Assembly (NCBI RefSeq): GCF_900101685.1
Contig: NZ_FMZZ01000005.1
Location: 124,001 to 188,000 of the forward strand
Origin: Actinokineospora iranica
GTDB taxonomy: Bacteria; Actinomycetota; Actinomycetes; Mycobacteriales; Pseudonocardiaceae
DNA: 64,000 nt
Direction of reading: 5' to 3'
How positions within the stretch are numbered: position 1 is the stretch's first letter; the number at the start of each line of letters is the position of its first letter. Under the pieces are notes generated by a model that saw only the letters and a list, made by a program, of their open reading frames with translations, was not told the DNA's origin and made no database searches. This document shows positions 1 to 9,161 of the stretch, in pieces. Both the position numbers and the translations under genes were made by a program.

Positions 1-936
1 ACCTGCGGCGTGCGCGTCGCCCACGAGCGCGGTCGGCGCGGCCAGGCCGCCGGTCGCGTCGCGCGGGATGACCTGGTCCTTGGCCGGGCCGATGCCGTAG
101 GCGTACTCGGCGATCTCACGCAGGCCCGCCGGGGTGAGCAGGTCGGCGTACTTGCGCGGGTCGCCGGAGGCGACGAAGTCGTACGGGGCGCCCGACGCGG
201 AGGTGAGCTGGATCAGCGGCACCCGCAACCGCTTGCGCAGCGCCTTGAGGTTCGACACCTCGAACGACTGCACGAACACCTTCGCGTTCGGCCGGTTCAT
301 GCCGTTGCGCTCCAGGACCTCGACCAGCTTGGGCTCCAGCTCCAGGCCGAGCCCGCGGAAGTAGGTCGGGTGCTTGGTCTCCGGGTAGACCCCGATCTCG
401 CGGCCCAGCTCGCGCGAGAGGCGCCTGCTCAGGTCCACGACCTCCTGGAACGTGGGGACTTGGTGGCGGCCGTTGTGGATCGTGTTCTCCTGCCGCACGT
501 CCGGGATGCGCTCGACCGCGCGCAGCGTGCGCAGCTCGGCCAGCGTGAAGTCCTCGGTCCACCAGCCGGTGACCGACACGCCGTCGAGGGCCTTGGTGGC
601 CTTGCGCGCGGCGAACTCCGGGCGCTTGGCGACGTCGGTGGTGCCGCCGATCTCCGGCTCGTGCCGGGCGACGAGCACCCCGTCTTTGGTCGAGACCAGG
701 TCGGGCTCGATGTAGTCCGCGCCCATCCGGGCGGCGAGCTCGTAGCTGGCCAGCGTGTGCTCGGGCCGGTAGCCCGACGCGCCGCGGTGGCCGAGGACGA
801 GCGGCGCGGCATGGCCGTGGCGCTCCTGCGCGGCGACCTGGTCCGGGGCGGCGGTCGCGGCGCTCATCGTGGCGGAGCCCAGCAGGGCCAGTGCGGACAC
901 GGCGACTCCAAGGGTCCGGAAAGCCGATCGCGGCAT
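1..936 (-). CDS. Secreted glycerophosphodiester phosphodiesterase (3' end outside window)
   Basis: Hydrolyses glycerophosphodiesters to an alcohol and glycerol-3-phosphate. The ATG is preceded by GAGGAGG. Residues 1-30 look like a signal peptide with an Ala-rich cleavage region, so the enzyme acts outside the membrane. The GDPD catalytic start is clear: GHRGASG at about 49-55 (His and Arg), then an EPD motif near 78 and RHEP near 91. About 312 residues are visible with no stop before the window edge, so the C terminus is missing. It is divergent from the TRAP transporter operon. A GlpQ-type family assignment is secure; the exact substrate is not known. Confidence 0.88.
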   Translation of the reverse strand, partial: MPRSAFRTLGVAVSALALLGSATMSAATAAPDQVAAQERHGHAAPLVLGHRGASGYRPEHTLASYELAARMGADYIEPDLVSTKDGVLVARHEPEIGGTTDVAKRPEFAARKATKALDGVSVTGWWTEDFTLAELRTLRAVERIPDVRQENTIHNGRHQVPTFQEVVDLSRRLSRELGREIGVYPETKHPTYFRGLGLELEPKLVEVLERNGMNRPNAKVFVQSFEVSNLKALRKRLRVPLIQLTSASGAPYDFVASGDPRKYADLLTPAGLREIAEYAYGIGPAKDQVIPRDATGGLAAPTALVGDAHAAG

Positions 937-1187
937 GGTTGACCTCCTCATCGGGGTACGGGGCAACAGTCGCCGCGCGCCGCGACGGACAGGCCACCGC
1001 AGGGCGAAAGGCAGCCCACCGGCGGATGAACGGCGGGAAGCTGGTGGCGGGTTCGACTGAGCGGGTTCACTGAGCGAGATCATTCATGCTCACCGGATGT
1101 CATCGCTTGGGTGCGTGAAGTTGCTTCTGTGTGACGCCGGACACCGGTAACGTTCGGCGGAGATCCACGCACCGACGAGGAGGACGG

Positions 1188-3248
1188 TTGGCCCACACCG
1201 TCGACCCGCCCGCCGACCGCGCCGCCCTCCTCACCGACGTGGTGGGCTCGCACGACGAAGAACGCCCGTCGCGGCGGCTTACCGGCCGCTGGGAAACACT
1301 CGTCTGGGTCGCCGCCGTCGCCATCGCGCTGCTGGTGCTCAAGCAGGTCTTCTGGCCCTTCGCCAAGGGCAACCAGTACTACCTGGTGATCTTCCTCGGA
1401 CTCACGCTGCCGCTGGTCTTCCTCTGCTACCGGCCCACGGCTAAACGGCCGGACGACGACAACCCGCGTCTTGTCGACTGGCTCTTATCCATAACCGCCT
1501 TGCTCGTGGGGCTCTATCCGGTCCTGCCCTTCGGCGGCGGCGGGTTCGCGGGCGGCTACGACGCCTTCCTCGACCGGCCCGTGCTGTCCACGGCCGACGT
1601 CGTCGCGGGCGCGCTGCTGCTGGTCCTCGTGCTGGAGGCCACCCGCCGGACCACCGGCCCCGTCCTGCCGATCGTCTGCCTGGTCTTCCTCGCGTTCGCC
1701 TACTACGGCGGCTACCTGCCGCAGGACTGGGGCTTCGCGCACGCGGGCATCGACTTCCCGCAGATCGTCAACGCGCTGTTCAACGAGCAGAGCGGCTTCT
1801 ACGGCGTCCCGCTCGACGTCGCCGCGACCTACATCGTGCTGTTCACCATCTACGGCGCGGTCCTCACCGCGGCGGGCGCGGGCCCGTTCTTCGTAGACTT
1901 CAGCTTCGCCCTGTTCCGCCGCTCCCGGACCGCCGCGGGCCGCACGGCCGCGCTTTCCGGGTTCCTCTTGGGCACTGTCTCGGGCTCGGGAACCGCGACG
2001 ACGGTAAGCCTGGGCGCCATCACCTGGCCCGTCTTACGCAAGGCGGGCTATCCGCGTGAGAACGCAGGCGGACTGCTCGCCGCTTCCGGCATCGGCGCGA
2101 TCCTGTCGCCGCCCACCCTGGGCGCGGCGGCGTTCATCATCGCCGAGTATCTGCAGACCTCATACCTGACCGTGCTCGTCTGGGCGATCGTCCCGACGCT
2201 GCTCTACTACCTGGGCATCGTGTTCGCCGTCGAGGCCGACGCCCGCCGGTTCGGCGCGAAACCGGTCCACGTCGAGTCCCCCGGCGTGTGGCCGCTGCTC
2301 AAGCGCGGCGGCTACCACTTCGCGTCGCTGGCGATCATCGTCGTCTTCCTCGCGCTGGACATCCCGCCGTTCACCGCCGTCGTCTACGCGACCGGCGTCG
2401 CGGCCCTGTTCGCCATCGTGGCCCGGTCTCTGCGAGCTGGCTTCTCCTGGCCGCTCGTGCGGGACTGGATTCGCGACCTGGCGAACGCCCTGGCCGAGGG
2501 CGTGCGCGGCGCGCTGCCGGTGATCGCGGTCTGCGCGGCGGCTGGCGTGATCACCTCCACGATCACCAAGACCGGCCTCGGCCTCGAACTGGCCGCCGCC
2601 CTGGTGGACGCGGCCAACGCGCTGGCCACCAACCCCTTGGTCGTCCTCGCGCTGACCGTGGTGTTCTCCGCCATCGCGGTAAGCGTTCTGGGGCTCGCCG
2701 TGCCGGTGACCGCGTCGTTCATCATCGCGTGGGTCGTGCTGGGCCCCGCCCTGGTCGACCTGGGCGTCGCGCCTGCCGAGACGGCGATGTTCATCTTCTA
2801 CTACGCGGTCCTGTCCGAGGTCACGCCGCCGACAGCGCTCGCCGCCGTGGCCGCCGCCGCGATTACCGGCGGCTCGGTAATCCGGACCATGTGGCAGACC
2901 TGGAAGTACACGCTGCCCGCGTTCCTCGTGCCGATCGCGTTCGTGCTCACCGACAACGGCTCGGCCCTGCTGCTCCAGCGCCCGTTCGGCGACGTGCTGT
3001 GGGTGACGGCCGCGTCCGCCGCCGGGGTGGCCGCGCTGGCCGTGGTGACCGGCGGCTGGCTCTTCGGCCCCGCGCGGTGGCCAGAGCGCGCCCTGTGCGT
3101 GCCTGCCGCGCTCCTCCTGCTCTACCTCCAGCCGCTGTCGGTCGGCCTCGGCATCGGGTTGCTCGCGCTGGCGGTCGCCGTGAACCTGATTACCCGCCGA
3201 AAGACAGTCCGCGACAAGACAGCCCAAGAGGAGAACGCCCATGCGTAA
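1188..3248 (+). CDS. TRAP transporter fused permease (TAXI type)
   Basis: Membrane permease of a tripartite ATP-independent periplasmic transporter, driven by an ion gradient. The 686-residue protein is almost wholly hydrophobic with many membrane segments, the length expected for fused small and large (DctQM-like) subunits. Motifs include GTVSGSGTATTVSLG and GIGAILSPPTLGAAAF in the large-subunit core. I chose the TTG at 1188 because GAGGAGG lies about 5 bases before it; an upstream in-frame ATG (1131) has no such site. It overlaps the binding-protein gene by 8 bases, so the two are translationally coupled. The substrate is unknown; TAXI systems often carry C4-dicarboxylates or amino acids. 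Confidence 0.9.
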   Translation: MAHTVDPPADRAALLTDVVGSHDEERPSRRLTGRWETLVWVAAVAIALLVLKQVFWPFAKGNQYYLVIFLGLTLPLVFLCYRPTAKRPDDDNPRLVDWLLSITALLVGLYPVLPFGGGGFAGGYDAFLDRPVLSTADVVAGALLLVLVLEATRRTTGPVLPIVCLVFLAFAYYGGYLPQDWGFAHAGIDFPQIVNALFNEQSGFYGVPLDVAATYIVLFTIYGAVLTAAGAGPFFVDFSFALFRRSRTAAGRTAALSGFLLGTVSGSGTATTVSLGAITWPVLRKAGYPRENAGGLLAASGIGAILSPPTLGAAAFIIAEYLQTSYLTVLVWAIVPTLLYYLGIVFAVEADARRFGAKPVHVESPGVWPLLKRGGYHFASLAIIVVFLALDIPPFTAVVYATGVAALFAIVARSLRAGFSWPLVRDWIRDLANALAEGVRGALPVIAVCAAAGVITSTITKTGLGLELAAALVDAANALATNPLVVLALTVVFSAIAVSVLGLAVPVTASFIIAWVVLGPALVDLGVAPAETAMFIFYYAVLSEVTPPTALAAVAAAAITGGSVIRTMWQTWKYTLPAFLVPIAFVLTDNGSALLLQRPFGDVLWVTAASAAGVAALAVVTGGWLFGPARWPERALCVPAALLLLYLQPLSVGLGIGLLALAVAVNLITRRKTVRDKTAQEENAHA

Positions 3249-4218
3249 CCGAGTCGTGCTTACCGCCGTCGCGGTAGCCCTGGTCGCGGCAGGCTGCGGC
3301 GGCAAACGCACCGACACCGGCGCGGCCGCCGCGAACGGCGCCTGCGAGACCTCCGACGGCCGCATCACCATCGCCACCGGCAACACCGGCGGCGTCTACT
3401 ACACCCTCGGCGGCGGCCTCGCCCAGCTCATCAGCGACAACACCAGGCTCAAGGCCACCGCCGCCGAGACCGGCGCGTCCGTGCAGAACATCCAGCAACT
3501 CGTCGCGGGCGACTACGACCTGGCTTTCTCCCTCGCCGACACCGCAGCCGACGCGGTCAACGGCACCGGTGCGTTCGAGGGCAAGAAGGCGAACGTCCGC
3601 GCACTCGCCCGGATCTACCCCAACTCGACGCAGGTGGCCGTGCGCACCGGCAGCGGCATCGCCTCGGTCGCCGACATGCGCGGCAAGAAGATCTCCACCG
3701 GCTCGCCGAAATCGGGCACCGAGGTCATCGCGAACCGGCTCCTGGAAGCCGCGGGCCTGAACCCCGCCACCGACGTCGCCGCCCAGCGGCTCGCGCTGCG
3801 CCCCACCGTCGACGGCATGAAGTCCGGCCAGATCGACGGGCTGTTCTTCTCCGGCGGCCTGCCCGCGCCCGAGCTGACCGACCTGTTCACCTCCATGAAG
3901 GGGCAGGTCGAGCTGATCGACGTCACCCCGCAGCTCGCCGCCGTGCAGAAGATCAGCCCGGTCTACACCGAGGGCGTCATCCCCAGCGCCACCTACGGCC
4001 TCCCCACCGACGTCAAGACCATCGAAGTGCCCAACATGCTGCTGGTCCGCGAAGACCTCGCCGCGGGCGACGCCTGTGCCATCACCAGGCTCATCGTGGA
4101 CCGGAAAGCCGACCTCGCGAAGATCCATCCCGCCGCGAACGGCATCGACAAAGCGACCGCCGGAAAGACCGAACCGGTGCCTCTGCACCCCGGCTCCCAG
4201 CAGGCCCTCGCGGGCTGA
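3241..4218 (+). CDS. TAXI-family TRAP transporter solute-binding lipoprotein
   Basis: Extracytoplasmic receptor that delivers solute to the upstream permease. The 325-residue protein begins with a lipoprotein signal peptide whose lipobox is VAAGC (Cys at about 19). The mature domain opens with ITIATGNTGGVYYTLGGG, the characteristic TAXI-family start, and continues as a two-lobed binding protein with the conserved KKISTGSPKSGTEV stretch. It overlaps the permease stop by 8 bases. The binding protein follows the permease, a common order for TAXI systems. Ligand not predictable from sequence alone. Confidence 0.9.
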   Translation: MRNRVVLTAVAVALVAAGCGGKRTDTGAAAANGACETSDGRITIATGNTGGVYYTLGGGLAQLISDNTRLKATAAETGASVQNIQQLVAGDYDLAFSLADTAADAVNGTGAFEGKKANVRALARIYPNSTQVAVRTGSGIASVADMRGKKISTGSPKSGTEVIANRLLEAAGLNPATDVAAQRLALRPTVDGMKSGQIDGLFFSGGLPAPELTDLFTSMKGQVELIDVTPQLAAVQKISPVYTEGVIPSATYGLPTDVKTIEVPNMLLVREDLAAGDACAITRLIVDRKADLAKIHPAANGIDKATAGKTEPVPLHPGSQQALAG

Positions 4219-4243
4219 TTACCGCGCCGCGCCCCTGTGCATC

Positions 4244-4249
4244 TAGGCT
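4244..4249 (+). promoter_or_regulatory. Candidate -10 element of a leaderless purD transcript
   Basis: TAGGCT fits the actinobacterial -10 pattern TAnnnT. It sits 8 bases before the purD GTG, so transcription would begin at or next to the start codon. No Shine-Dalgarno sequence is present. Confidence 0.5.
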
Positions 4250-4257
4250 CACTCACC

Positions 4258-5526
4258 GTGCGTGTCCTCGTGATCGGGTCTGGTGCCCGCGAACATGCCC
4301 TGGTCCTCGCGCTGTCGAAGGACCCCGAGGTGGTCGCGCTGGCGTGCGCCCCCGGCAACGCGGGCACCGCGTCCCTGTCGGAGACCTACGGCGTCGACGC
4401 GACCGACTCGGCCGCGGTGGTCGAGCTGGCGAAGCTCTGGAAAGCGGACCTCGTCGTCGTCGGACCAGAAGGCCCGCTGGTCGTCGGCGTCGCCGACGCG
4501 GTGCGCGACGCGGGCATCGCCTGCTTCGGCCCCAGCGCCGCCGCCGCCCGCATCGAGGGCTCCAAGGCGTTCGCCAAGGACGTCATGACCACCGCGGGCG
4601 TGCCCACCGCGCACAGCGAGGTCGTGGACAACCCCGCCCGCCTCGACGCCGCCCTCGCCCGCTTCGGCCCCACCTGGGTCGTCAAGGACGACGGCCTCGC
4701 CGCGGGCAAGGGCGTCGTGGTCACCCGCGACATCATCACCGCCCGCGCGCACGCCATGACCCTGCTCGACGGCGGCCACCCCGTGCTGCTCGAGTCGTTC
4801 CTCGACGGCCCCGAGGTGTCCCTGTTCTGCGTCGTGGACGCCGAGGGCGCGGTCGTCCCGCTGCTCCCCGCCCAGGACTTCAAACGCGTCGGCGACAACG
4901 ACGCGGGCCCCAACACCGGCGGCATGGGCGCCTACGCCCCCCTCCCGTGGACCCCGCCCGGCCTCGTCGACGACGTCGTCGCCCGCGTCATCCAGCCGGT
5001 CGTCGACGAGATGGCCCGCCGCGGCGCCCCGTTCTCCGGTCTCCTCTACGCGGGCCTGGCACTGACCGAGAAGGGCCCGGAGGTCATCGAGTTCAACTGC
5101 CGCTTCGGCGACCCGGAGACGCAGTCCGTCCTCGCCCTGCTCCGCAGCCCCCTGTCCCGCCTGCTGCACGCCGCCGCCACCGGCGCACTCGCCGACCACC
5201 CGCCGCTGGAATGGGCAGAAGGCGCCGCGGTCACCGTCGTCATCGCCGCCGACGGCTACCCCGGCCGCCCCCGCACCGGCGACGTCATCACCGGAGCCGA
5301 AGCCGAGGGCGTCCTGCACGCGGGCACCCGCCGCCGCGACGACGGCGCCCTGGTCTCCTCCGGCGGCCGCGTCCTCGCCGTCGTCGGCACCGGCGACGAC
5401 CTCGCCGCCGCCCGCGCCGAGGCCTACCGCAAGGTCGACGCCATCCACCTCCCCGGCTCCCACCACCGCACCGACATCGCCCAACGAGCCCTCGACGGCG
5501 AGATCGGCGTGCCTGTCGCCCGATAA
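4258..5526 (+). CDS. purD: Phosphoribosylamine-glycine ligase
   Basis: GAR synthetase, second step of de novo purine synthesis: joins glycine to phosphoribosylamine using ATP. 422 residues, normal for the family. The N-terminal nucleotide-fold motif [13 protein letters not shown] is at residues 2-14, the ATP-grasp motif [16 protein letters not shown] follows near 140, and the family signature region RFGDPETQ lies near 283. I start at GTG 4258, because the protein aligns from VRVLVIGSG and the upstream ATG (4237) would add residues that do not match the family. First of eight purine genes in the window. Probably leaderless. Confidence 0.96.
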   Translation: MRVLVIGSGAREHALVLALSKDPEVVALACAPGNAGTASLSETYGVDATDSAAVVELAKLWKADLVVVGPEGPLVVGVADAVRDAGIACFGPSAAAARIEGSKAFAKDVMTTAGVPTAHSEVVDNPARLDAALARFGPTWVVKDDGLAAGKGVVVTRDIITARAHAMTLLDGGHPVLLESFLDGPEVSLFCVVDAEGAVVPLLPAQDFKRVGDNDAGPNTGGMGAYAPLPWTPPGLVDDVVARVIQPVVDEMARRGAPFSGLLYAGLALTEKGPEVIEFNCRFGDPETQSVLALLRSPLSRLLHAAATGALADHPPLEWAEGAAVTVVIAADGYPGRPRTGDVITGAEAEGVLHAGTRRRDDGALVSSGGRVLAVVGTGDDLAAARAEAYRKVDAIHLPGSHHRTDIAQRALDGEIGVPVAR

Positions 5527-5637
5527 GCGGAACCGAACCCCTGGTTTCTGCGTCAAAGTTCAGGTAGGCCACACGACCACGTTGGTAGCCTGCGAACCGA
5601 GACGACAACATCACGACGCGTACCGGGGGTGCGTTAG

Positions 5638-6063
5638 ATGAACATCGGCGCCGCAGTAGGCGGCGCGGCGGGCGCGGTCGCTGGAGCGGCCATGCACGCC
5701 GCGGACCAACTCCTCAAGAACCTCCCCAGCGCCTCCCCCGGCGGCCAGTTCGTCGTCAACCACGACAACGTCCTCACCGCCGCCAAGATCATCCAAAGCC
5801 AGGTCGAGACTCTCGCCGACGAAGTGATTCCCGCGTTGGAGACCTTGCAGGTGGTACCTCCCGGAAACGACATCGTGAGCGAGAAAGTCGCGACAGCGTG
5901 GAACGAACGCCTGGTCACGGACTCTGACTCGTATCAGGTGCGGGTGAGGGAGTACGTCGCAAGTCTGCGGAACCTGGTCTCCCAGTTGATCGAGAGCGCG
6001 CGGAACTACGGCTACAACGAGGATGAGATCGTGGCCACCCTTGGAGGCGACCAGCGTGCGTAG
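5638..6063 (+). CDS. ESX-associated helical protein, PE-like
   Basis: First gene of type VII secretion accessory module 1. The 141-residue protein starts with an Ala/Gly-rich helix and continues as an alpha-helical protein without Cys, signal peptide or membrane segment. It overlaps the next gene by 8 bases, and its neighbours are a DUF3558-type lipoprotein, a PPE-like protein and an EspG-like chaperone; that position suits a small PE/WXG-type partner. No WxG motif is visible, so family membership rests on context. Upstream, TAGCCT at about 5586 could be the -10 of a leadered operon promoter. Confidence 0.6.
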   Translation: MNIGAAVGGAAGAVAGAAMHAADQLLKNLPSASPGGQFVVNHDNVLTAAKIIQSQVETLADEVIPALETLQVVPPGNDIVSEKVATAWNERLVTDSDSYQVRVREYVASLRNLVSQLIESARNYGYNEDEIVATLGGDQRA

Positions 6064-6709
6064 TCGCGTCCTGACATCGGCTTCGGTCGTGCTCGTCCTG
6101 ATCGGCGGTGTCGCGTGCACGACAACCGACCCTGGTCAGGCTGTCGCGCCTGCCGGTGAGACCACCAGCACGACGACCGCCGAAGCACCAACGTCGAGTT
6201 CGTCCACCCCGGCGGAGCCGACACCGACAGTGGCGATCCCGCCTCGGCCCGCTGACCTCAAGGTCGACGGTGTCGACCCGTGCACCTTGTTCACCGAAGC
6301 CCAGTTGGCCGAGTTGAAGGTCTGGAAGAGGCGGGCTGTGATCGGGACCAGCGAGATCTACAAGGGCGCCAAGCAGTGCGCGCTTGAGGTGACCTCGCCG
6401 GGTAAGGGCTATGACTACCGGGTCACCGCGGTGACGACCGAGGGAATCGAGCCGTGGCTCACCGGCAAGCGAAACGTGGAGGCGCACCTGACCTCCGTGG
6501 CCGGTCACGCGGCGGCCCGGTTCTACTTCCGCGGCTCCACGCAGATGAACAGCCCGGACTGCACGTCGGTTGTCGATGTCGCACAAGGCCAAGGCTTGCG
6601 GGTCACCATGAGCATCGACCTTCGAGGCTCTTTCACGTTGGACCAGATGTGTCAGATGAGCGAGCAGGTCGCCGGGTTCGCGGTCGAGCAGCTGCGGGCG
6701 TCGAGGTGA
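6056..6709 (+). CDS. DUF3558-like lipoprotein
   Basis: Predicted lipoprotein of 217 residues. The GTG start has GGAGG ten bases upstream and overlaps the preceding stop by 8 bases. The signal peptide ends in the lipobox GGVAC, followed by a Thr/Ser/Pro-rich linker (about residues 20-60). The globular part starts VDGVDPCTLFTEAQLAEL, the usual opening of DUF3558 proteins, and has further Cys residues (QCALEV, PDCTSV, DQMCQM) that could form disulfides. DUF3558 lipoproteins recur beside ESX accessory genes in Pseudonocardiales; their function is unknown. Confidence 0.75.
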   Translation: MRSRVLTSASVVLVLIGGVACTTTDPGQAVAPAGETTSTTTAEAPTSSSSTPAEPTPTVAIPPRPADLKVDGVDPCTLFTEAQLAELKVWKRRAVIGTSEIYKGAKQCALEVTSPGKGYDYRVTAVTTEGIEPWLTGKRNVEAHLTSVAGHAAARFYFRGSTQMNSPDCTSVVDVAQGQGLRVTMSIDLRGSFTLDQMCQMSEQVAGFAVEQLRASR

Positions 6710-6718
6710 GGGGCTGAC

Positions 6719-8014
6719 ATGGCAGGGGACAGCGGGCTGGCAGACCTCCGGTTCGAGGGCTACAGCATGGGCGCGCTCGCCGACCAGTTGGACAAACTGC
6801 GGCAGGGGCCGGGTTCGGAGAGCCTGTTCCAGGCGGTGCAGGCGCTCACGCAGATCGCCGACGGACTGGCTGAGACTGACCGGGTGCTGCGGGAGCAGTT
6901 GGCCGCGATCGGGGTCTCCTGGGAGGGGACCGCCGGTGAGGGTGGGCAAGAGGCCACCAAGAACTCCAGCATCTACGCCGCCGACGCCGTGCCCACCGTG
7001 GAGCAGTCGGCCGACGGGGTGAATGAGCAGGGGGACACGTTCTCCAGCACCCGCAACGGCGCTCCCGACGGCAAGCAGTTGCGGGGGCCGACGGAGCTCA
7101 ACGGGTTCGACCGGTTCGCCGGGGCGTTGGGGCACACGACGGACAACGCGCAGCAGGTGCGGCAGACGCAGCAGGCGCACCAGCAGGCGGTGGCCGCGAT
7201 GAACGGGTACAGCCAGGGCAGCCAGGCCGCGCTGGGGAGCTACCAGTCGCTGCCGGTGCCGCCGGGGTTGAATCTGGTGGCGACGCCGGTGCCGACGACC
7301 GGGACGACCTCGGTGCAGGGTTTCTCATCCGGTGGCGGGTCGTTCCGGCCCAGTGGGGCGCCCGGGCCAGGGGGCGGTGGGGGCTACGCGCCGCCGCCCG
7401 GTGGCGGCGGGTCGGGTGACTTCTCCGGGGTCAACCCGAACAACCCCGGCAACCCGGGTGGGCCGGGCGGCAATCCCGGCGGTTCCGGCGGTTCCGGTGG
7501 TCCCGGTGGTGGCGGCAACTCGACGCCGAACCTGCCGGGGCGGTCCTCGGGGGTCGGGCCGATCACGCCCGGGCTGCCCGGTATGCCCGGTGGCGGCAAC
7601 AACTTCGCGGGCCTGCGGCCGGGGTTCTCCGGCGCGCTCATGGGTGACATCGCCGCTGCCGCCGGTATCGCGGGGGCCGGTGGCGCGGGCGCGGCCGCCG
7701 GTGCGTCCGCCGAGAAGGACCGGCTGATCAGGGGCGCCAAGAACGCCGAGGCAGCGGAGGGGCGCGCGGCGCGCGGGCTGAACGCGGCCGCGGACGTGCC
7801 GGAGGAGCAGGCGCGGGCGGCGCGCAACGCGGAGCGGCTGGCCGGTGGCAAGGCGGGGCGGCCCGCCGCGTCGCTGATGCAGCCCGCCGCCGCGGGAGCC
7901 GGGGCGCCCGGTGAGGACGACGAGGAGCACGTGCGCAAGTACGGCATCGACTCCGACGACGTCTTCGGCGACGACCGGCTCGTGGTCTCTCCGGTGCTCG
8001 GGGAAGACGACTGA
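6719..8014 (+). CDS. PPE-like ESX substrate with Gly/Pro-rich tail
   Basis: Predicted type VII secretion substrate of 431 residues. The N-terminal half is a helical PPE/WXG-like domain, with SWEG at about 67-70 in the helix-turn and AMNGYSQ at about 160. Residues about 195-310 are low-complexity Gly/Pro/Ser sequence, followed by an Ala/Arg-rich charged helix. The tail ends with the motif FGDDRLVVSPVLG, close to the tail of the PPE-like protein at 43594 (YGDDRTVSQAVLG). The gene lies just before an EspG-like gene, as expected for a PPE and its chaperone. No ESX core ATPase or channel gene is in the window. Confidence 0.72.
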   Translation: MAGDSGLADLRFEGYSMGALADQLDKLRQGPGSESLFQAVQALTQIADGLAETDRVLREQLAAIGVSWEGTAGEGGQEATKNSSIYAADAVPTVEQSADGVNEQGDTFSSTRNGAPDGKQLRGPTELNGFDRFAGALGHTTDNAQQVRQTQQAHQQAVAAMNGYSQGSQAALGSYQSLPVPPGLNLVATPVPTTGTTSVQGFSSGGGSFRPSGAPGPGGGGGYAPPPGGGGSGDFSGVNPNNPGNPGGPGGNPGGSGGSGGPGGGGNSTPNLPGRSSGVGPITPGLPGMPGGGNNFAGLRPGFSGALMGDIAAAAGIAGAGGAGAAAGASAEKDRLIRGAKNAEAAEGRAARGLNAAADVPEEQARAARNAERLAGGKAGRPAASLMQPAAAGAGAPGEDDEEHVRKYGIDSDDVFGDDRLVVSPVLGEDD

Positions 8015-8016
8015 GC

Positions 8017-8787
8017 GTGCCCTTGTCCACCAGCGTCGTCCTCTCCACCCTTGAGTTCGACGTGCTCTGGGAGTCCGAGCGGCTGCCCGCCAAGCACGTC
8101 GCCCTCACCGTCCCCAGTCCTGGCATGACGCACACCGAGCGCGCCGAGCTGGTCGCGGGCGCGTTCGGCACGCTCGCGCGGCGCGGGCTCGTCGAGGGCC
8201 GCCGGGCCGTGCCGGAGTTGGCCGACTGGCTGAGTCTGCTGGCCCACCCGCAGGTCTGCGTGGACAGCTGGGTGTGGACCGACCACGAGATCAAGGCCCT
8301 CGCCGTGGCCTCCGGCGAGCAGGGGATGCTCGCGGTGGTCGACGGGCCGGAGGTCTGGCTGATCCCGGCCAGGGCGACGGCGCTGGCCGAGGCCGCGGTG
8401 TCGGTCGCGGGCGAGGCGCCCGCTGGCCCGGGCCGGTCCGTCAGCCTGCCGACAGAGGTGCTGTCGGCGGCGGACGCGCGGTCCGGCGGCACGCCGCAGA
8501 ACATGATTACCGAGCTCAGCCAGAACGGTGTGCCGCTCTACGACGCGCAGATCCTCTCCTCGATGTTCACCGGCATGGGCGCGCGCGGCCAGTTCGGCGT
8601 CGAGCGCGTGGGCCGCGACCAGCGCAGGCAGCGGGCGGGCCGGGTCGTCGCCTTCCACGACACCGACGCGGGCCGCTACCTGTACCTGGCCAGGCCGAGC
8701 AACGACGGCCGCATGTGGAGCACGGTCACCCCGGCCGACAACGCCCGCCTCGCCGCGTGCGTGTGGGAACTTCTGGACGAGGTGTAG
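8017..8787 (+). CDS. EspG-family ESX secretion-associated protein
   Basis: Predicted cytosolic chaperone of 256 residues that binds PPE-type substrates and delivers them to the type VII machinery. It shares with the protein at 44916 the opening LSTLEFDVLWE, the block VPSPGMTHTERAEL, and an ending with RYLYLARPSNDGRMWSTVTP, the usual EspG signature. The GTG start lies two bases after the PPE stop, so the pair is probably co-translated. No signal peptide or membrane segment. Third EspG paralogue is at 36363 on the other strand. Confidence 0.82.
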   Translation: MPLSTSVVLSTLEFDVLWESERLPAKHVALTVPSPGMTHTERAELVAGAFGTLARRGLVEGRRAVPELADWLSLLAHPQVCVDSWVWTDHEIKALAVASGEQGMLAVVDGPEVWLIPARATALAEAAVSVAGEAPAGPGRSVSLPTEVLSAADARSGGTPQNMITELSQNGVPLYDAQILSSMFTGMGARGQFGVERVGRDQRRQRAGRVVAFHDTDAGRYLYLARPSNDGRMWSTVTPADNARLAACVWELLDEV

Positions 8788-8848
8788 GAACCGGGCGGCG
8801 CGCCACGCCGTCGAACCGGGTGCACCTGACTGCCGATAGGGGGCGGAC

Positions 8849-9151
8849 GTGACCGGCGCGAACTACAACCTCCAGGCCATCGAGCAGTGCAGAGCGGCCG
8901 TCGCGGGCCAGACGGGCCCGATGGCCGCCGCGGGCGACGACCTCCCGCGCGACGCCGACGCGGGCGTGTTCGGCGAGCTGCCCAGCTCCGCGGCGCTGGC
9001 CGAGGCCGTCCGGGCCCTGGCGCGGTCCGCGAGCGACGAGCTCGACCGCGCGGGCACGCTCCTGGGCTCGGTCGACCGCGCGCTCGACGCGATCGGGCAG
9101 TCGGTCGCGAACACCGAACAGACCGCCACCACGTCGCTGACGTCGGTGTGA
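8849..9151 (+). CDS. Small ESX-type helical protein (EspC/DUF2580-like)
   Basis: A 100-residue, all-helical, Ala-rich protein from a GTG start preceded by GGGGGCGG. There is no signal peptide. Size, helix-turn-helix character and position between an EspG gene and a WXG100 fusion gene suit the EspC-like (DUF2580) or ESAT-6-like families that are secreted by ESX systems. The family call is tentative because no diagnostic motif is visible. It probably pairs with the N-terminal helical domain of the next protein, whose gene starts 10 bases downstream. Confidence 0.6.
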   Translation: MTGANYNLQAIEQCRAAVAGQTGPMAAAGDDLPRDADAGVFGELPSSAALAEAVRALARSASDELDRAGTLLGSVDRALDAIGQSVANTEQTATTSLTSV

Positions 9152-9161
9152 GGGGGAACGC

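Noticed and set aside
1131..1187. Longer N terminus of the TRAP permease from ATG 1131
   Set aside because: No ribosome-binding site before 1131; GAGGAGG is placed correctly for TTG 1188.
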